Shown piece after piece: positions 22,301 to 58,055 of a stretch of DNA of 64,000 nt. This stretch comes from Camarhynchus parvulus (Eukaryota > Chordata > Aves > Passeriformes > Thraupidae). The notes beneath the pieces are model-generated. The model had not been told where the DNA came from. It saw nothing but the letters and a program-made list of their open reading frames with translations, and did no database searches. The stretch's first letter is position 1. Each line of letters begins with the position of its first letter. The position numbers were made by a program, and so were the translations under genes. The stretch lies in assembly GCF_901933205.1 (NCBI RefSeq), contig NC_044597.1, forward strand, positions 124,001-188,000, in the 5' to 3' direction.

Positions 22301-25300
22301 AACCAGAAGAGAACCAGGGACCTCCTGAATTGCAAGGGGGCTAATCATGGAGCCTCGAAAGGAAACCAAGAAACTTGGATTTCTTTCTCTTTCTTTTCCC
22401 AGCCAGGAGACACATCTTCCACATACCCACAGAGCTTCCCTCCTTCTTCAGAACAAATCCTGACATCTCCAAGTAGTCCACAGAATAATACAGTCATAAT
22501 GACCAATATTCTGCCTTTGTTCTCCTCCTTGGACATCCTGATTCTCAAACTACCAGACCCTTCAGGCACATTTGCCTGGGCTGCTTTCCCTACTTTCCAG
22601 CCATCCCATTGTCTCCACACACTTCCCAGTGAATAGCAACCATCAACATCTGACTGGCCTCTATTGTTCAGTCTGGGAAATACATCATGGAGCTCTGGCA
22701 AACGGTTCCAACAGCAAATTGCTCCACTAGTTGTATATAGGTTCTCAAAGCATGACAGACAGCACCCTTTAATGCTAACCAGATTTTAAAATGAGCTCAA
22801 CACAATGGGCATCACAATGCAAAACTGCTGGATACCTCTAGGAGTCCAAGAAATTAGGAGGGTTACTCTTTGGTGTAATTAAATTTGCTATTGTGAACAC
22901 AACTGGAAGCTATATGGAAGTGTCTCAATAGTTCCAGTAGTGCTCAGCATCATCTTACCAGTGATGCACTCAATTTAATTTGCACAAAAGGAGCAGATTC
23001 ACACTAGAGCTCAGCAGGGTATAACAAGATCATCATCAGATAAGTTTCTTATCACACCAAAGAACCATTTCACCAATATTTGAGGGACTAGATGATCTCT
23101 ACCAGGTCTGGAGAAAATGCATTATTAACAACTCAGAATGGTTTCAACCATGACTTAACCAAAGACCTGAGCACCTTGAGCTTGATTCAGAGACAAGTAA
23201 GCTCTGCATTTTGGATTGATAAATATCCTTTAAATCATACAAAATACAAACTTTGGAATCCCTTTGCTGTCTATCTGAGGATAAACAATCAAGATAAAAT
23301 AATCTTTCTTTCTCTGATTAAATTGTTCTCGTGGTTCGTTTGCTTTGTAGAGATATGGATACCTCTTTGTAGAGATATGGACACCTCTTTGTAGAGATAT
23401 GGACACTACTTTCTCAGACCCTTTAAAGAGAAAATCAGCTTGGATCAGGGCTCATTCCACAGCAAGTCAGCAAAAACTGCTTACTAGCAGTTAAGCTTTA
23501 AAGAGCAAAAATAAGCAGAGGCAACAACTCTACACTCAAAGAGGTTTGTTGACAATGAACACTATCAAGTATTTAACACACACATCATGACAGAGCAGTG
23601 CAAGCCAATCTGACTCCTCCCAACCAGCAGCAGTCTCTAGTGAAGGTGGAAGAGTCACAGAGAGATAAATTAAGAACAGAAAGGTTCCTCCTCCTCAATT
23701 TCCCATTATCACAGCTGTGTTAATGCCTTCTGAGTGACTGGGAGAGGGTGAAGAGAGGAACTGATGATGTTGTGATGCGGCTTTGGCCAGACTGTTCCAT
23801 TCCTGGCACAAAGCTGACTCACATGAGGACACTCTCCAAAAGTACCTTGTTTATCTTGTGGCAATAGTTGTGAGCTGTTTTCTTGAACTTTACTCCTGGC
23901 ACTGGCTTCCTGCTCTTCTGACCATTCCACATTATCCCTGTTGTGAAAAATAAGATGAACTAGAGCTAAGCATGGTAGGAAAGAGAAATGTCTGGAGAGC
24001 CCTCCAAATGGACAGGCGTGCAGATGTGATCCCCAATTCCAGCCCAGCACCAGCACAACAGCCTAGTCAGCATGTGCAGGTCCTAGTCCTGAAGGAACTC
24101 ATGGAATTGCAAACAGAAGGGATCCTAAATCTGTCCCATTTTGGATGCTCAGTCAAGTCAAATTTAAAGGGAATAGATCCTTGCTAAAATCATGAGAGCA
24201 CTCAGCACAAAACTACATAGTCTTTCTCAAGTTAAAACAAAAGAGGCAGTTGGGTTATTTGGAACTTAACTGTTAAATGAAATCAAATGATGAGAAAATC
24301 ACGGGAATCTTTAAAGCATTGAGAATTATTAATAACTTCAATGCACATACACAGCTATGCAGTCATTAAAGTGATTCACTTGGCCTTTTTTCATTAAAAC
24401 AAGTCAATGAAAAGCAGAGTACAAGGCTCAAGAAGCAGTTCTTTTCTCAAAAGGAATCAGTCTTCTGATTTTAACTCACAAAACAAGGGCTTAAATATTA
24501 AGTCTGTGAAAAAACAGATTACTAAGAATTTCCACAGGAAAACTAAGGACATGCTTTTGTAACATACCTTTTGTATAGAATAGTCCCAGAAGGAATGACA
24601 GGCTGACACATATAAATATTACTTAATTACAAATTAAACACACCTGATTCTTAACACGGTATAGCAGCCAGAGACCCAAAGTGGATCTAGCTACCCCAAA
24701 AATGCAAAATACCTTCAGTTCCCAGCAAATTAGAGAATTTGGATGTTTAACTGACTTAAAACAACTTCTGCATCTAAATAAAGAGCTCCTGTTCCAAGCA
24801 CACACTTGGCACAACCTTACTGAAGGAATGTCAGGTTATGGATATGCTGACAGAAGGTAATTTACCTTTATTAACCACAGCAATAAAACAATTGCTACAA
24901 CCACAAGAGCCTGAGGAATGCTACTGCTTCAGGAGGGGTTGAGAATGGCTCAGAACTCCCTGTTGATCAGCCCTGAAGATTCAGGACACTCTGGGGATCA
25001 ATCCCAAAGGTTCAGGAGCCCCCAGAGAAGCAGTCCCCAAGGCCCAGAACCCCGCAGGCAGCAGTTCCAAGTGCTCAGGACCCCCGGAGACCAGCACTCC
25101 CGACCAGCACCGGCCACATAGGGCAGTGCCCTGCTCGGGGATGCCGGTCCCCGCCCGGCCTGCAGTCGCTGTCGGGCCGCCAGCCCTACACCCACCGCTC
25201 CCTCAGCCTGCTCCACGCCCTGAGGGTGTCTCTCGAGGCGCGCCCGGAGAAGAGGGCGGTCACCGCGGTCAGGGCCCCGTGAGACGGAGCGGGCACGTTG

Positions 25301-25563
25301 CGACTGGCCCATTACACAGTACTTGGCCACAGACACCGCAAATCGGAGAAGCGACGGCGAGCCCGCCCCAGCCACCCCCACGCCACCGCCGGGCGCGGGG
25401 CGGCACCACAGGGCAGCAGACCCTGGGCGGCTCACGGGGGTCTAGAGCAGGCAGCGGCGGCAGCCCTCACGCACCAGGCGTTGTGCTGGAAAAGCCGGGA
25501 GGGGTCGGTGAGGAGCCGCCTCCCAAAAGGCCGCCGCTCCCCTGCCTCGCTGGACGCCGCCAT
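13209..25563 (-). CDS. METTL2A: METTL2, tRNA N3-methylcytidine methyltransferase (9 coding exons, 372 aa)
   Basis: Coding exons on the minus strand are 25475-25563, 23846-23937, 19697-20058, 17739-17788, 17071-17131, 15786-15925, 14929-15035, 14669-14734 and 13209-13360. All introns are GT-AG, and the joined length is 1119 bases with one stop, giving 372 residues (human METTL2 about 378). The start is the ATG at 25563 in a CpG island. The N-terminus carries the family's HNAWDNVEW, and residues 61-110 include [21 protein letters not shown] in part. The SAM-binding motif I (ILEVGCGAG, residues 179-187), CCDFS (206-210) and HDLC (233-236) follow, with LLKPGG and RDYGRYD in the later core. The family methylates C32 of tRNA-Thr and tRNA-Arg anticodon loops, the latter with partner DALRD3 in mammals. 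The segment at about 111-172 is poorly conserved, as in the family. Birds may carry a single METTL2 where human has A and B copies, so the letter is by convention. Confidence 0.95.
14669..14734 (-). CDS. METTL2A: METTL2 coding exon 8
   Basis: 66 bp, encodes [19 protein letters not shown] then TQ. The [11 protein letters not shown] motif is characteristic of this methyltransferase subfamily. Acceptor ends CTCTTAG, donor GTAGG. Confidence 0.95.
14929..15035 (-). CDS. METTL2A: METTL2 coding exon 7
   Basis: 107 bp, encodes [20 protein letters not shown] then [16 protein letters not shown]. The LLKPGG and RDYGRYD stretches are highly conserved in the m3C methyltransferases. Acceptor TTCTCTCAG, donor GTATTTCC. 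Confidence 0.95.
15786..15925 (-). CDS. METTL2A: METTL2 coding exon 6
   Basis: 140 bp, encodes [20 protein letters not shown] and then [19 protein letters not shown]. It covers the adenine-binding HDLC region and the following strand (motif IV position). Donor GTAAG. Confidence 0.95.
17071..17131 (-). CDS. METTL2A: METTL2 coding exon 5
   Basis: 61 bp, encodes [20 protein letters not shown] with an acidic residue (D208) at the end of strand 2, expected to contact the ribose of SAM. Acceptor ATTGCAG, donor GTAATC. Confidence 0.95.
17466..17731 (-). mobile_element. CR1 LINE 3' fragment inside METTL2 intron 4
   Basis: Read on the minus strand, it runs from AAGAGGAAATGGCTTCCC to the CR1 tail ending ATTCTGGGATTCTGTG at 17466. 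It is in the same orientation as METTL2. Its 5'-truncated start lies about 8 bases past the splice donor of METTL2 exon 4. Confidence 0.9.
17739..17788 (-). CDS. METTL2A: METTL2 coding exon 4 (SAM motif I micro-exon)
   Basis: Only 50 bp, encoding [16 protein letters not shown]. This completes the glycine-rich SAM-binding loop begun at the end of exon 3. The acceptor ends TTTATGCAG and the donor is GTAAGTAG. A CR1 copy starts about 8 bases into the downstream intron. Phases of both junctions agree with neighbours. Confidence 0.95.
19697..20058 (-). CDS. METTL2A: METTL2 coding exon 3
   Basis: The largest exon (362 bp), residues 61-181. It begins [19 protein letters not shown], includes [15 protein letters not shown], passes through a variable polar linker and ends at YRILE, the first strand before the SAM-binding loop. 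The donor is GTAAGAGCTG. Confidence 0.95.
23346..23411 (+). repeat. Minisatellite, three 22-bp units
   Basis: Three adjacent copies of a 22-base unit starting GTAGAGATATGGA, with a few differences between copies. It lies in METTL2 intron 2. Confidence 0.85.
23846..23937 (-). CDS. METTL2A: METTL2 coding exon 2
   Basis: Encodes [20 protein letters not shown] and onward to DKQ, a conserved acidic N-terminal helix of the METTL2/6/8 group. The acceptor ends CACAACAG, and the donor GTACTTTT is non-optimal but uses GT. Phase matches exon 1 and exon 3. Confidence 0.95.
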
Positions 25564-25690
25564 GACGGGCCGGCCAGCGCCGGAAGCGGAAGCAGCGCCG
25601 CGCGGTCCGACCCGAAGGAGGACTGCGGGCAGCGGTCACGTGGGAGGGGCGGTCAGGTGAGGCGGTCCCGCCGGAACGTGTGGGGGAAGG
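25120..25690. promoter_or_regulatory. CpG island, METTL2 promoter
   Basis: A GC-rich block with many CpG dinucleotides surrounds the METTL2 start codon, in contrast to the CpG-poor flanks. The expected minus-strand transcription start lies between the ATG at 25563 and about 25690. No clear TATA box is seen, which is usual for housekeeping CpG-island promoters. CpG islands of this sort can also start antisense transcripts, but no divergent coding gene is recognised to the right. Confidence 0.75.
25475..25563 (-). CDS. METTL2A: METTL2 coding exon 1
   Basis: Starts at the ATG at 25563-25561 and encodes a basic N-terminus ending HNAW, with the Trp codon split by the intron (TG|G). The donor is GTGCGTGAGG. 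The start is supported by a CpG island around it and by length agreement with mammalian METTL2. The N-terminus is probably not a targeting signal. Confidence 0.9.
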
Positions 25691-25821
25691 GTCCCGCAAA
25701 TGGCTTTGGGGAGTTTATCTCGCATTCCAGGGAGTTCCGGAACGGGACAGGCTGCAAGGGACCACAGGGCTTCCTCTGCTCCAGCCTTCCTGCTCCAGTA
25801 GGGTCATTCCAGAGTACATGG

Positions 25822-26350
25822 CACAGAATCCCAGAATGGTGTGGGTGGGAAGGGACCTTAGAGACCACCCAGTGCCACCCCTGCCATGGCAGGGACACCT
25901 CCCACTGTCCCAGGGTGCTCCAAGCCCCCAGCCTGGCCTTGGGCACTGCCAGGGATCCAGGAGCAGACACAGCTGCTTTGGGCACCCTGTGCCAGGGCCT
26001 ACCCAACCTCACAGGGAGGAATTTCCTCCCAACATCCCAGCTAATCCTGCTCTTTCAAATTGAACCCATTCCCCCTTGTCCTCTTACAACGAGGTGTAAT
26101 GGGTTCAAATTCAAAGGATTTGAATGGATTGCCCAGGACTGCCTCCAGACAGTTCTGGAGTATCTCCGACAATGAAAGCTTGACACCTCTGGACAATCTC
26201 ATCTCCAGTGCTTGGTCACTGCACAATGATGAAGTTCTTTTGCATGTTCAGGTGGAACTTCCTGGGCATCAGTTTGTGCCTGTTGCCTCTCGTTCTATTG
26301 CTCAGCACCACTGAGCACAGTCCAGCTCCATTTTCTTGGCACCCTTTCAG
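25822..26350 (-). mobile_element. CR1 LINE 3' fragment, upstream of METTL2
   Basis: On the plus strand it starts CACAGAATCCCAGAATGG, the reverse of the CR1 3' end, and continues through the typical CCATGGCAGGGACACCTCCCACT and GCACCCTGTGCCAGGGCC region. A second segment to about 26350 includes TTGCCTCTCGTTCTATTGC, also CR1-like. About 60 bases near 26090-26150 separate the two parts and may be an indel or a junction of two insertions. Confidence 0.85.
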
Positions 26351-26394
26351 ATATTTATTTATTTGGCCTTCTGGGAAGATGGAGGGAAGATGAA

Positions 26395-26856
26395 GGAGGA
26401 AGGACAGAAATTGAGGAGGCCACCAGGACGATCAGAAGGATAGAACACCTCTTGTACAAGGAAAGACTAAGAGAGTTGGGATTGTTCAGCCTGGAGATGA
26501 GAAGCTCTGGGGTGACTTAAATGTGGCCCTTTCCCGTACCTGAGGGAAGTCTCCAAAAAAGATGGAGAGAGACTATTTACAAGGGCATGGAATGACAGGA
26601 CAGGGGGGAATGGCTTTACACTGACAGGGGGCAGTGTTAAATGGGATATTCTAAGAAATTCTTCCCTGGGAGGGTGGGGAGGCCCTGGCACAGGGTGCCC
26701 AGAGCAGCTGTGGCTGCCCCTGGATCCCTGGCAGTGTCCAAGACCAGGCTGGGGGCTTGGAGCAGCCTGGGATAGAGGAAGGTGTCCCTGCCACGGCAGG
26801 GGTGAAACTGGACAGGCTTTAAAGTCCCCTACAAACCATTCTGTGATTCTGTAATG
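26395..26856 (+). mobile_element. CR1 LINE 3' fragment, facing the previous one
   Basis: Contains CR1 3' sequence in plus orientation, with GAGAGTTGGGATTGTTCAGC near 26470, CCTGGCACAGGGTGCCCAGAG near 26684 and the tail ATTCTGTGATTCTGTAATG ending at 26856. With the fragment at 25822-26350 it forms a long imperfect inverted repeat. Confidence 0.9.
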
Positions 26857-29061
26857 TTGTTCATAGCGTGCAAAGGGAGGCACAGGGTGACTTACCAAAT
26901 TTTGTGGCGCATCTTTCTGCAACACTTGAAGGAGTCGCCATCCATCCACACTGGCTGATGCTGTCCCTGAGCTCCTGCAGGTGGCAACCAGAAGACAGAA
27001 GTGAGAGACATTGGCTTGTGAAACAGCCCAGCCCCACTCAGCACCAGCTGCTGCACCCAGAGGGACCTGGTACCTGAGGAGTTTAAACTGCACAGGGGTG
27101 TGACATGCCCGTGGTGGCAATTCCAGCAGTGCCTTTGCAGAGCAGATGGCAGCCATGCAGATGCTTCTGGATATGCAACCAGAGAAAAAGCTTTTCTGGA
27201 AATCTCATCTTGGGGCCTCTGTGTTTTGTTTATGTTGTTATATAAGGTAGAAATACCCCAGTAGAGAGGGGCACTTCCCTCTCTGTCCCACAGAGGCAAC
27301 TCCCCTGATAATCTGAAACAATTCTCCTGGGGCAGAGTTGCCAACTCCACCCATTTCCCAAGGACTTTGAGGTGGATTCCTCTGGTAATTGTAGCTACCC
27401 GAATAATTTTTCCTATGGGCTGAAGAGGAGGAGAGTGGTTAAAGCTGTGACTGAGCCTTGTCCTGCTTTCACAGAGCTCAAAGGGAGCAGAGATCCCAGC
27501 AGCCCTGAGAAGATCTAGACAAGTTATGCCATGGGGATCCATCCCTATTTTTCACACTGCTGGTTAGGTATCTGGCAGGGAGGACAATTCCCTGCAGTTT
27601 ATCATTAGCCAGAAGAGGTAAGGTTGACTCTGTTCCATCTGGTAAGGGAAGAGCTTGGCCTCTGCTCTTGTAGCCAGGAACATCTGAAACAAACTGGAAA
27701 AAGGGAAAAAGTGAGAGTCTGGACTAAATCCAGGGACAGAAATCCCCATCATAGCATGATGCCTCTCTGGCACCTGGAGGTACAAAAATAAGGCATTAGA
27801 CCCTGCTGAGACAGGGGAGGATGACTTTACTGCTGGAGGAGCCATCAGTCCCTCACCACCAGAGACTTGCTTCCATGTTTATCCCGTGTGGGTGGAAACC
27901 ACTGCAATATTTTAAGGGAATCAATGGCCTCATGTTAACATCACATCCTTGTCATCTGACAAGCACCAGTACAGGCATGCAGGAGGCTTTTAACTAATCT
28001 GTTGGTTTCCAAAGATTTCTGGATTTCCTCTAAGGAAAAAGACTGTAGATACCTAGCCTTACCTTCCTCTGTCCTACCGCTTCCAGCTTTCCTGGCTGGT
28101 CAGGTGAGCTCTGCTGGCTGTGGAGCCCAGGATGGAGTTGGGGTCCTGGGTGTCACCCTTATGCCCTAGGGAAGTGCCCAGGCAATGTTTGAGTGGAGCA
28201 GGGAGTGTTGCCCGCACTCCAGGGAGATTTCAGGCTTTGGGAGTGACACCAAAAGGGCAGCTGGAGAGACTCCATCCACAGAATCCAGACCTGACACCTC
28301 CCATGGCTCTGGGGTCAAGTGAGTCTCCTCTGTGACCAGATCAAAGTCCAGATTATCCACAATGGTTGTGCTCTTTGTAACAAGAAAATGTTGGAAAACT
28401 GCCCTGCCTGCTGGCAGTCAGCACAGAGAGACTTGCCAAAAAGAGGTTATTAATAATAATAATAATAGTGTCTCCTTTGCTTTTCACTCACTCCTTCCAT
28501 CTCAGGATCTGAAGAAATGTAGCCACAATAATACAATGAAACTCCTTCCCTCCCAGCAGGGTTGGATGCTGAGGCCAAGGAAGCTTAAATTACCTTTCCA
28601 TGGCCACTCATAACCCATCACTTCCTTCAATGCTCCACCAAGCATACAGACCCAGCCCTTTCTCTTATACTGTGCTGAGGGGTGGCACTGCTGAGACACA
28701 CCGAGTTCACACTGTGCCTCTCTGCCATATAATGCAAAGCAAAAATTCAACCCAAGATGAAGGGGAGTGCAGAAATAGAGAGAATTTAAGGTGTGCTGAG
28801 TGCATGGTGTGTCCCATGCCAGAGTGACCCAAAGAGAGTTACAGAGACCCAGCAGCCTCCCTGTGTTTCTGTTGCTGGGTAGCTGAAGGAGAGGCCAGGT
28901 AGGAGCAGAGAGCAAGGAGGTGAATGCCAGTCTCCTCCTGTGGTGTGTCCTGGGCTTCCTGCAGCTCCTCGCTGGCTAAGGGGATAGCTGGAATTGACAT
29001 TGTGAATGTCAGCCATGTCCCCAGGAATGTGGGGGAAGGTGGAGTTAGTCAGTGGGGAGAT
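26857..29061. other. Intergenic, no gene recognised
   Basis: Several open frames up to about 215 codons are seen, but none shows a recognisable domain, and the largest overlap the CR1 tail. A short AAT repeat lies at about 28448-28468. I could not support any exon here. Confidence 0.45.
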
Positions 29062-29460
29062 ATCATAGTCATGGAATGGTTGGGGTTGGAAGGGATCTTA
29101 AAGACCATCTCATTCCACCCACTGCCATGGGCAGGGACATCTTCCACTCAACCAGGTTGCTCCAAGCCCTGCTCAACCTGGTCTTGAAGCCTTCCAGGGA
29201 TGGGGCAGCCACAGCTGTTCTGGGCACCCTGTGTCAGGGCCTCCCCACCCTCACAAGGAGAAATTTCTTCCCAATATCCCATCTAACCCTGCCCTCTGGC
29301 AGTGGGAAGCCATTCTCCCTTGTCCTGTGACTCTGGGCCCTTGTAAAAAAGTCTGTCTCCATCTTTCCTGTCAGCTTCTTCAGGTAGGGCAAGGTCACAA
29401 TGAGTCACTCTGAAGCTTTGTTTCTCCAGGCTGAACAATCCCAATTCTCTCAGAAAATAT
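29062..29460 (-). mobile_element. CR1 LINE 3' fragment
   Basis: Reverse-strand CR1: the plus strand shows ATCATAGTCATGGAATGG followed by the standard CATGGGCAGGGACATCTTCCACT and GGCACCCTGTGTCAGGGCC region, then a deeper segment to CTCCAGGCTGAACAATCCC near 29425-29445. Confidence 0.9.
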
Positions 29461-32400
29461 GTTTGAAGAAGGGGAGCCCAAAATACAACCTAAATTATTC
29501 TGTGATTTTGTGCCAAGGAAAATGCAACATTTTGGCTTTTTGTTTTTAATTCCAGCTTTTTCTTCTCTTCTTCTCCAAATCTTAAGTTTTCTGCCCAGCA
29601 GATGCTCCAGATCCTGAACTATCCTGAAGTGCTGATGTACTCACCATCTACAGTCATGTCCTCAGTACCTCCTGGAGAGTCTTTTCTGGAAAATGGATTT
29701 TCATTGAGAGTGTTGGGACTTCAGCACTCCAACATTGACCTGCTTCCCTAGAATTAATGGGGAGATGTGTTTCATTTCAGAAAATTCTCTAGACACGTAG
29801 AAAACCACTTTCTGGGTTGTGAATCAGACAAAACACACCTTTTGTCATCTTCTGTCTGCATTGGAAGTGCTTTGCTTATTTTTGGGGTTTATTAACAGAA
29901 AACAGTTTACAAAAGGAGTTGATGGGGTCCAAGGAAAGAGCACTTCAGCGCTTCCAGGAATTAAAGTAGCAGTAAAAAGAATTCTGGCCTTAAGTGTTGC
30001 TGTAGGAGCTGTGTCAGTGGGATGGGTTTCAGAGTGTCCCCACTCCCTGGAACCGTGGGGCAAATGTCCTTGTCCAGTGTGGGAGATGATCACTCAGCAG
30101 CCCAGAAGGTGGAAGGCTTGGGCCGAACACGTACAGACACCACCATCTAGTGGTGCCGGGCTCCAACAGCCTCCATGCAGCCCGGAATTGGCACGTCCCG
30201 CACAGTTGGACCTACTACCACTCCCAAATGGCTTCTCCCAGGGAGCTGAGAGCAACCACAAAGTCCACACCCTGCCCAAGGAGGGACCTCTGGCTGCTCC
30301 CTCTCCTCTACTCCGGCCGGCACAGCGACATTGCCTTGATTTTGGGGAGAAAAGTCACTCCCGACTCCCAACAGCTGCTCCTTGTGGTCATGGGCTTGAT
30401 CCTGCAAAGAGCCGTGCCCCCTGGCATCAAGGGCAGTGAACTGGGATAAACTGGGGTCTTGCGTCATCCCACAGCTCCATGAGAAATGGAAGTCTCCTGC
30501 CTGAATATCGTATGTGGAATCGTTGGGAGTTTATCCAGTGGAAGCAGCCCCAGGCAGCCTGAGGGGAGCTAATCCTGCTTCTTCAGGCTCTGCCTTTGCC
30601 TTTGCCTGAGCCCACCGGCAGACAAAATGCTCAGCCTGGGGCCAAACCAAGCTGGGCCTAACTCCACTCAAGCCCAGATTCCACTTGGGTGCTGGAATCA
30701 CCCACTGAGCCCCTACCTGGCACAGTGTGGGACACTGAACACTGCCCAAGGTGCCTGAATATAGTGTGGGTTGGGAGCACCTGGTAGTACGGGGCATGTA
30801 TGGGGTGTCAGAGACCCAAGCAAACAGGATGTTGCATGCTGAGGTTCACTCCTCTTGCATGGGAGTGAATTGCTGCCAGTACCATAGTCTGCAGTGGACT
30901 TTGGCCCACCTTGTGCCCCCCAACTTGTTATTGACCCTAAGGAGGGAACCAGTAACAGAGCAGAGACCCCCATGGGGGTCCCACAGCCCTGTTTGCCCTG
31001 GTTCTGCCATCTGTCAACCCATCTCATCTCAAACCAGCTCCCCTAGTTGTGCTGGGATGTCAGGGGTTGCCCTCAGGGCAGAAACCTGGGCACAGGCTGG
31101 GGACCACACTTATAGTAGTCTGACTGGTGTTTGGTTTTTTTTTCCCTGGTTTTTGTTTGGTTGTTTGTTATTATTTTTATTTTTGTCATGTGAATCACTG
31201 GCACTCTGGTGCTGCTGCCCATCCATCCCTGGCCCCCCTCCAGGGCTCAGCCCCAGATCCCACCCAGCACCAACTGCTGCCCCTGCTCCCACACTGCTGG
31301 GACAGGCCAGCCAGGGAACAGGGACATAGGGCCACCACCAGCTCAGCCAACACACTGCTGGGGCCGTTGGGGCCAACCCCACAATGGGAGCAAGGTCACT
31401 GTTGCTTTTTGGGGCAATTGAGGGGAATTGAGCCATGTGCTCTGGCAGGGCAGGGACCAGGCAGCATCACTGTTACAGCCCAGTGCTGCCCCTGGGACAG
31501 CTCTTTGTTTTCCTCCACAGGAACACACAGCCCCAGGCAGCAGGACATAGCCTGACCCCTGCCTGCTCTTCTGGAAGCCTGAGCCACACAGAAGTCCAGG
31601 GGTGGTGCAGTTACACAGTCCAAAAAACACAGTAAGTGGAGAGAGGTGGCCAGGCTCAAGGGGTATCAGGTGTCATGACCCTCCTGAAGCAGCTGCTTGC
31701 ACATCCGTGTGCACTGTGGCATGGGGACAGTGGAGGCAGACAGGAGGAGCCCAGCACCATGCCTGGGACTGAGCCAGGCTACAGCTGGTACCAGCACAGC
31801 TGATGCTACACAGAATTGGCAGGTGAATGCATTGGAGGGAGCTGTGAATGCATTGGAGGGAGGGCACTGTTATGCGGAGCACAGCTTTTTACCACCCTGG
31901 GTCACAGCAGCACCAGTGACATACGGCTGCAAGGAGAAAGGAGCTGCTGGGCTGCTCGAGCAGTGTCCTGAACCCCCAAAGCCAGCGATGGTTCCTGCCT
32001 GCTGGCAGCTGCCCTGTCCCAAAGGAGAAGGTCCCTGTGCCCAGAGGGACTGAGACCAGTGCAGAAGGGGACTCCAATCGGGCAGAACTTCACCAGCACA
32101 CACTGTGGAGGAGAGCACAGCTCAGCATGTGGTTCAGGCAGTTGCTCCTGAAATGCCCATGGCCCGATGAGCACCAAAGAGTTCACAGACTGACAGAGAT
32201 CATCCCATTTCTCTGTGTTCAGTGTATGGGGGGGCTGGTGGCTTTGCAAGCGACCTGCTGAGGTAAGGACCGAGGTTTGCCATGGAAAGCACGTCCCTGC
32301 AGTTTCAGTGGGGCGTCAGACAATAGGGGTTGGAGGCAGTCAGGGACTTGTTAAATCACATGCAGTCATTCACACAGGCAGACACAAACAAGCTCTTCTG

Positions 32401-32468
32401 TAAACTGGGTTCCAGGAGATCCCATGGATCATCAGCTGATCCCATGGCCAGTGCTGGATGTGGCAACC
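29461..32468. other. Intergenic; probably contains the ITGB3 3' untranslated region at its right end
   Basis: No coding exon recognised. ITGB3 ends at 32469 on the minus strand, so its 3' untranslated region should extend leftward. A minus-strand AATAAA (plus-strand TTTATT at 31176-31181) is a candidate polyadenylation signal about 1.3 kb past the stop, within a T-rich block at 31131-31190. Another small feature is a direct repeat of about 20 bases at 31820-31860 containing GAATGCATTGGAGGGAG twice. Confidence 0.4.
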
Positions 32469-53264
<20,796 letters not shown>

Positions 53265-53480
53265 CTTTTCTGAGCCCCGGGCTGGGGGCACTGCTTGGAC
53301 CGGCCCCTCACGGGTGATGGGCAGCGGCTCGGGAGTAGCTGGAGGCTTTTAGCGGCTGAGGCGATGAATCACAGGGCTGGGTGAGTGACACACATGGCGA
53401 GCGGGGCGGCCGGAGGAAACTGCTGCCTCGTCATTTCTGAGTCCGGAGTGTCCCCGCCCGGTCTGCCGCCCGCTCCTTAT
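53265..53480 (-). promoter_or_regulatory. ITGB3 promoter region
   Basis: The stretch immediately upstream of the ITGB3 start codon is GC-rich with clustered CpG, unlike its surroundings. No TATA box at a usual distance is evident. A TGAGTGA motif near 53381 resembles an AP-1 half site. Avian beta-3 is known to respond to 1,25-dihydroxyvitamin D3, but I did not find a clear response element here. Confidence 0.5.
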
Positions 53481-57821
<4,341 letters not shown>

Positions 57822-58055
57822 AGCCACCGGGCTCTTGTAGGCAAGTGAACTGTATGGACCTGGTGTTGAGATGCACATTCCCATGTGTTTGGGGCAACTG
57901 GGCGGAGTGAGAAGTGGGGGAGGGGTCTTTTAGTCTGTCTGTGTCCGTGGGAAAGCAAACCTGTTTTTCCCAGTCAACAAAATGTGGTGGCAAATGGGAA
58001 AACCACCCCAGAGCTCTGTGAAGCACAATAAATGACCAGCATTGTGTTGCACACA
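57822..58055 (+). terminator. RPRML 3' untranslated region and polyadenylation signal
   Basis: An AATAAA at 58027-58032 lies 206 bases after the stop and is a reasonable cleavage signal, with a T/G-rich stretch after it (TTGTGTTG near 58043). Further AATAAA motifs occur at 58405 and beyond, so a longer transcript is possible. Confidence 0.5.

Noticed and set aside
25126..26175. 349-codon plus-strand frame across the METTL2 CpG island
   Set aside because: It is antisense to METTL2 exon 1 and ends inside a CR1 copy. Openness comes from GC-rich composition, and the translation has no recognisable domain.
29819..30439. 206-codon plus-strand frame in the METTL2-ITGB3 interval
   Set aside because: No domain, no splice or promoter support, and biased composition. 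Not called as a gene.
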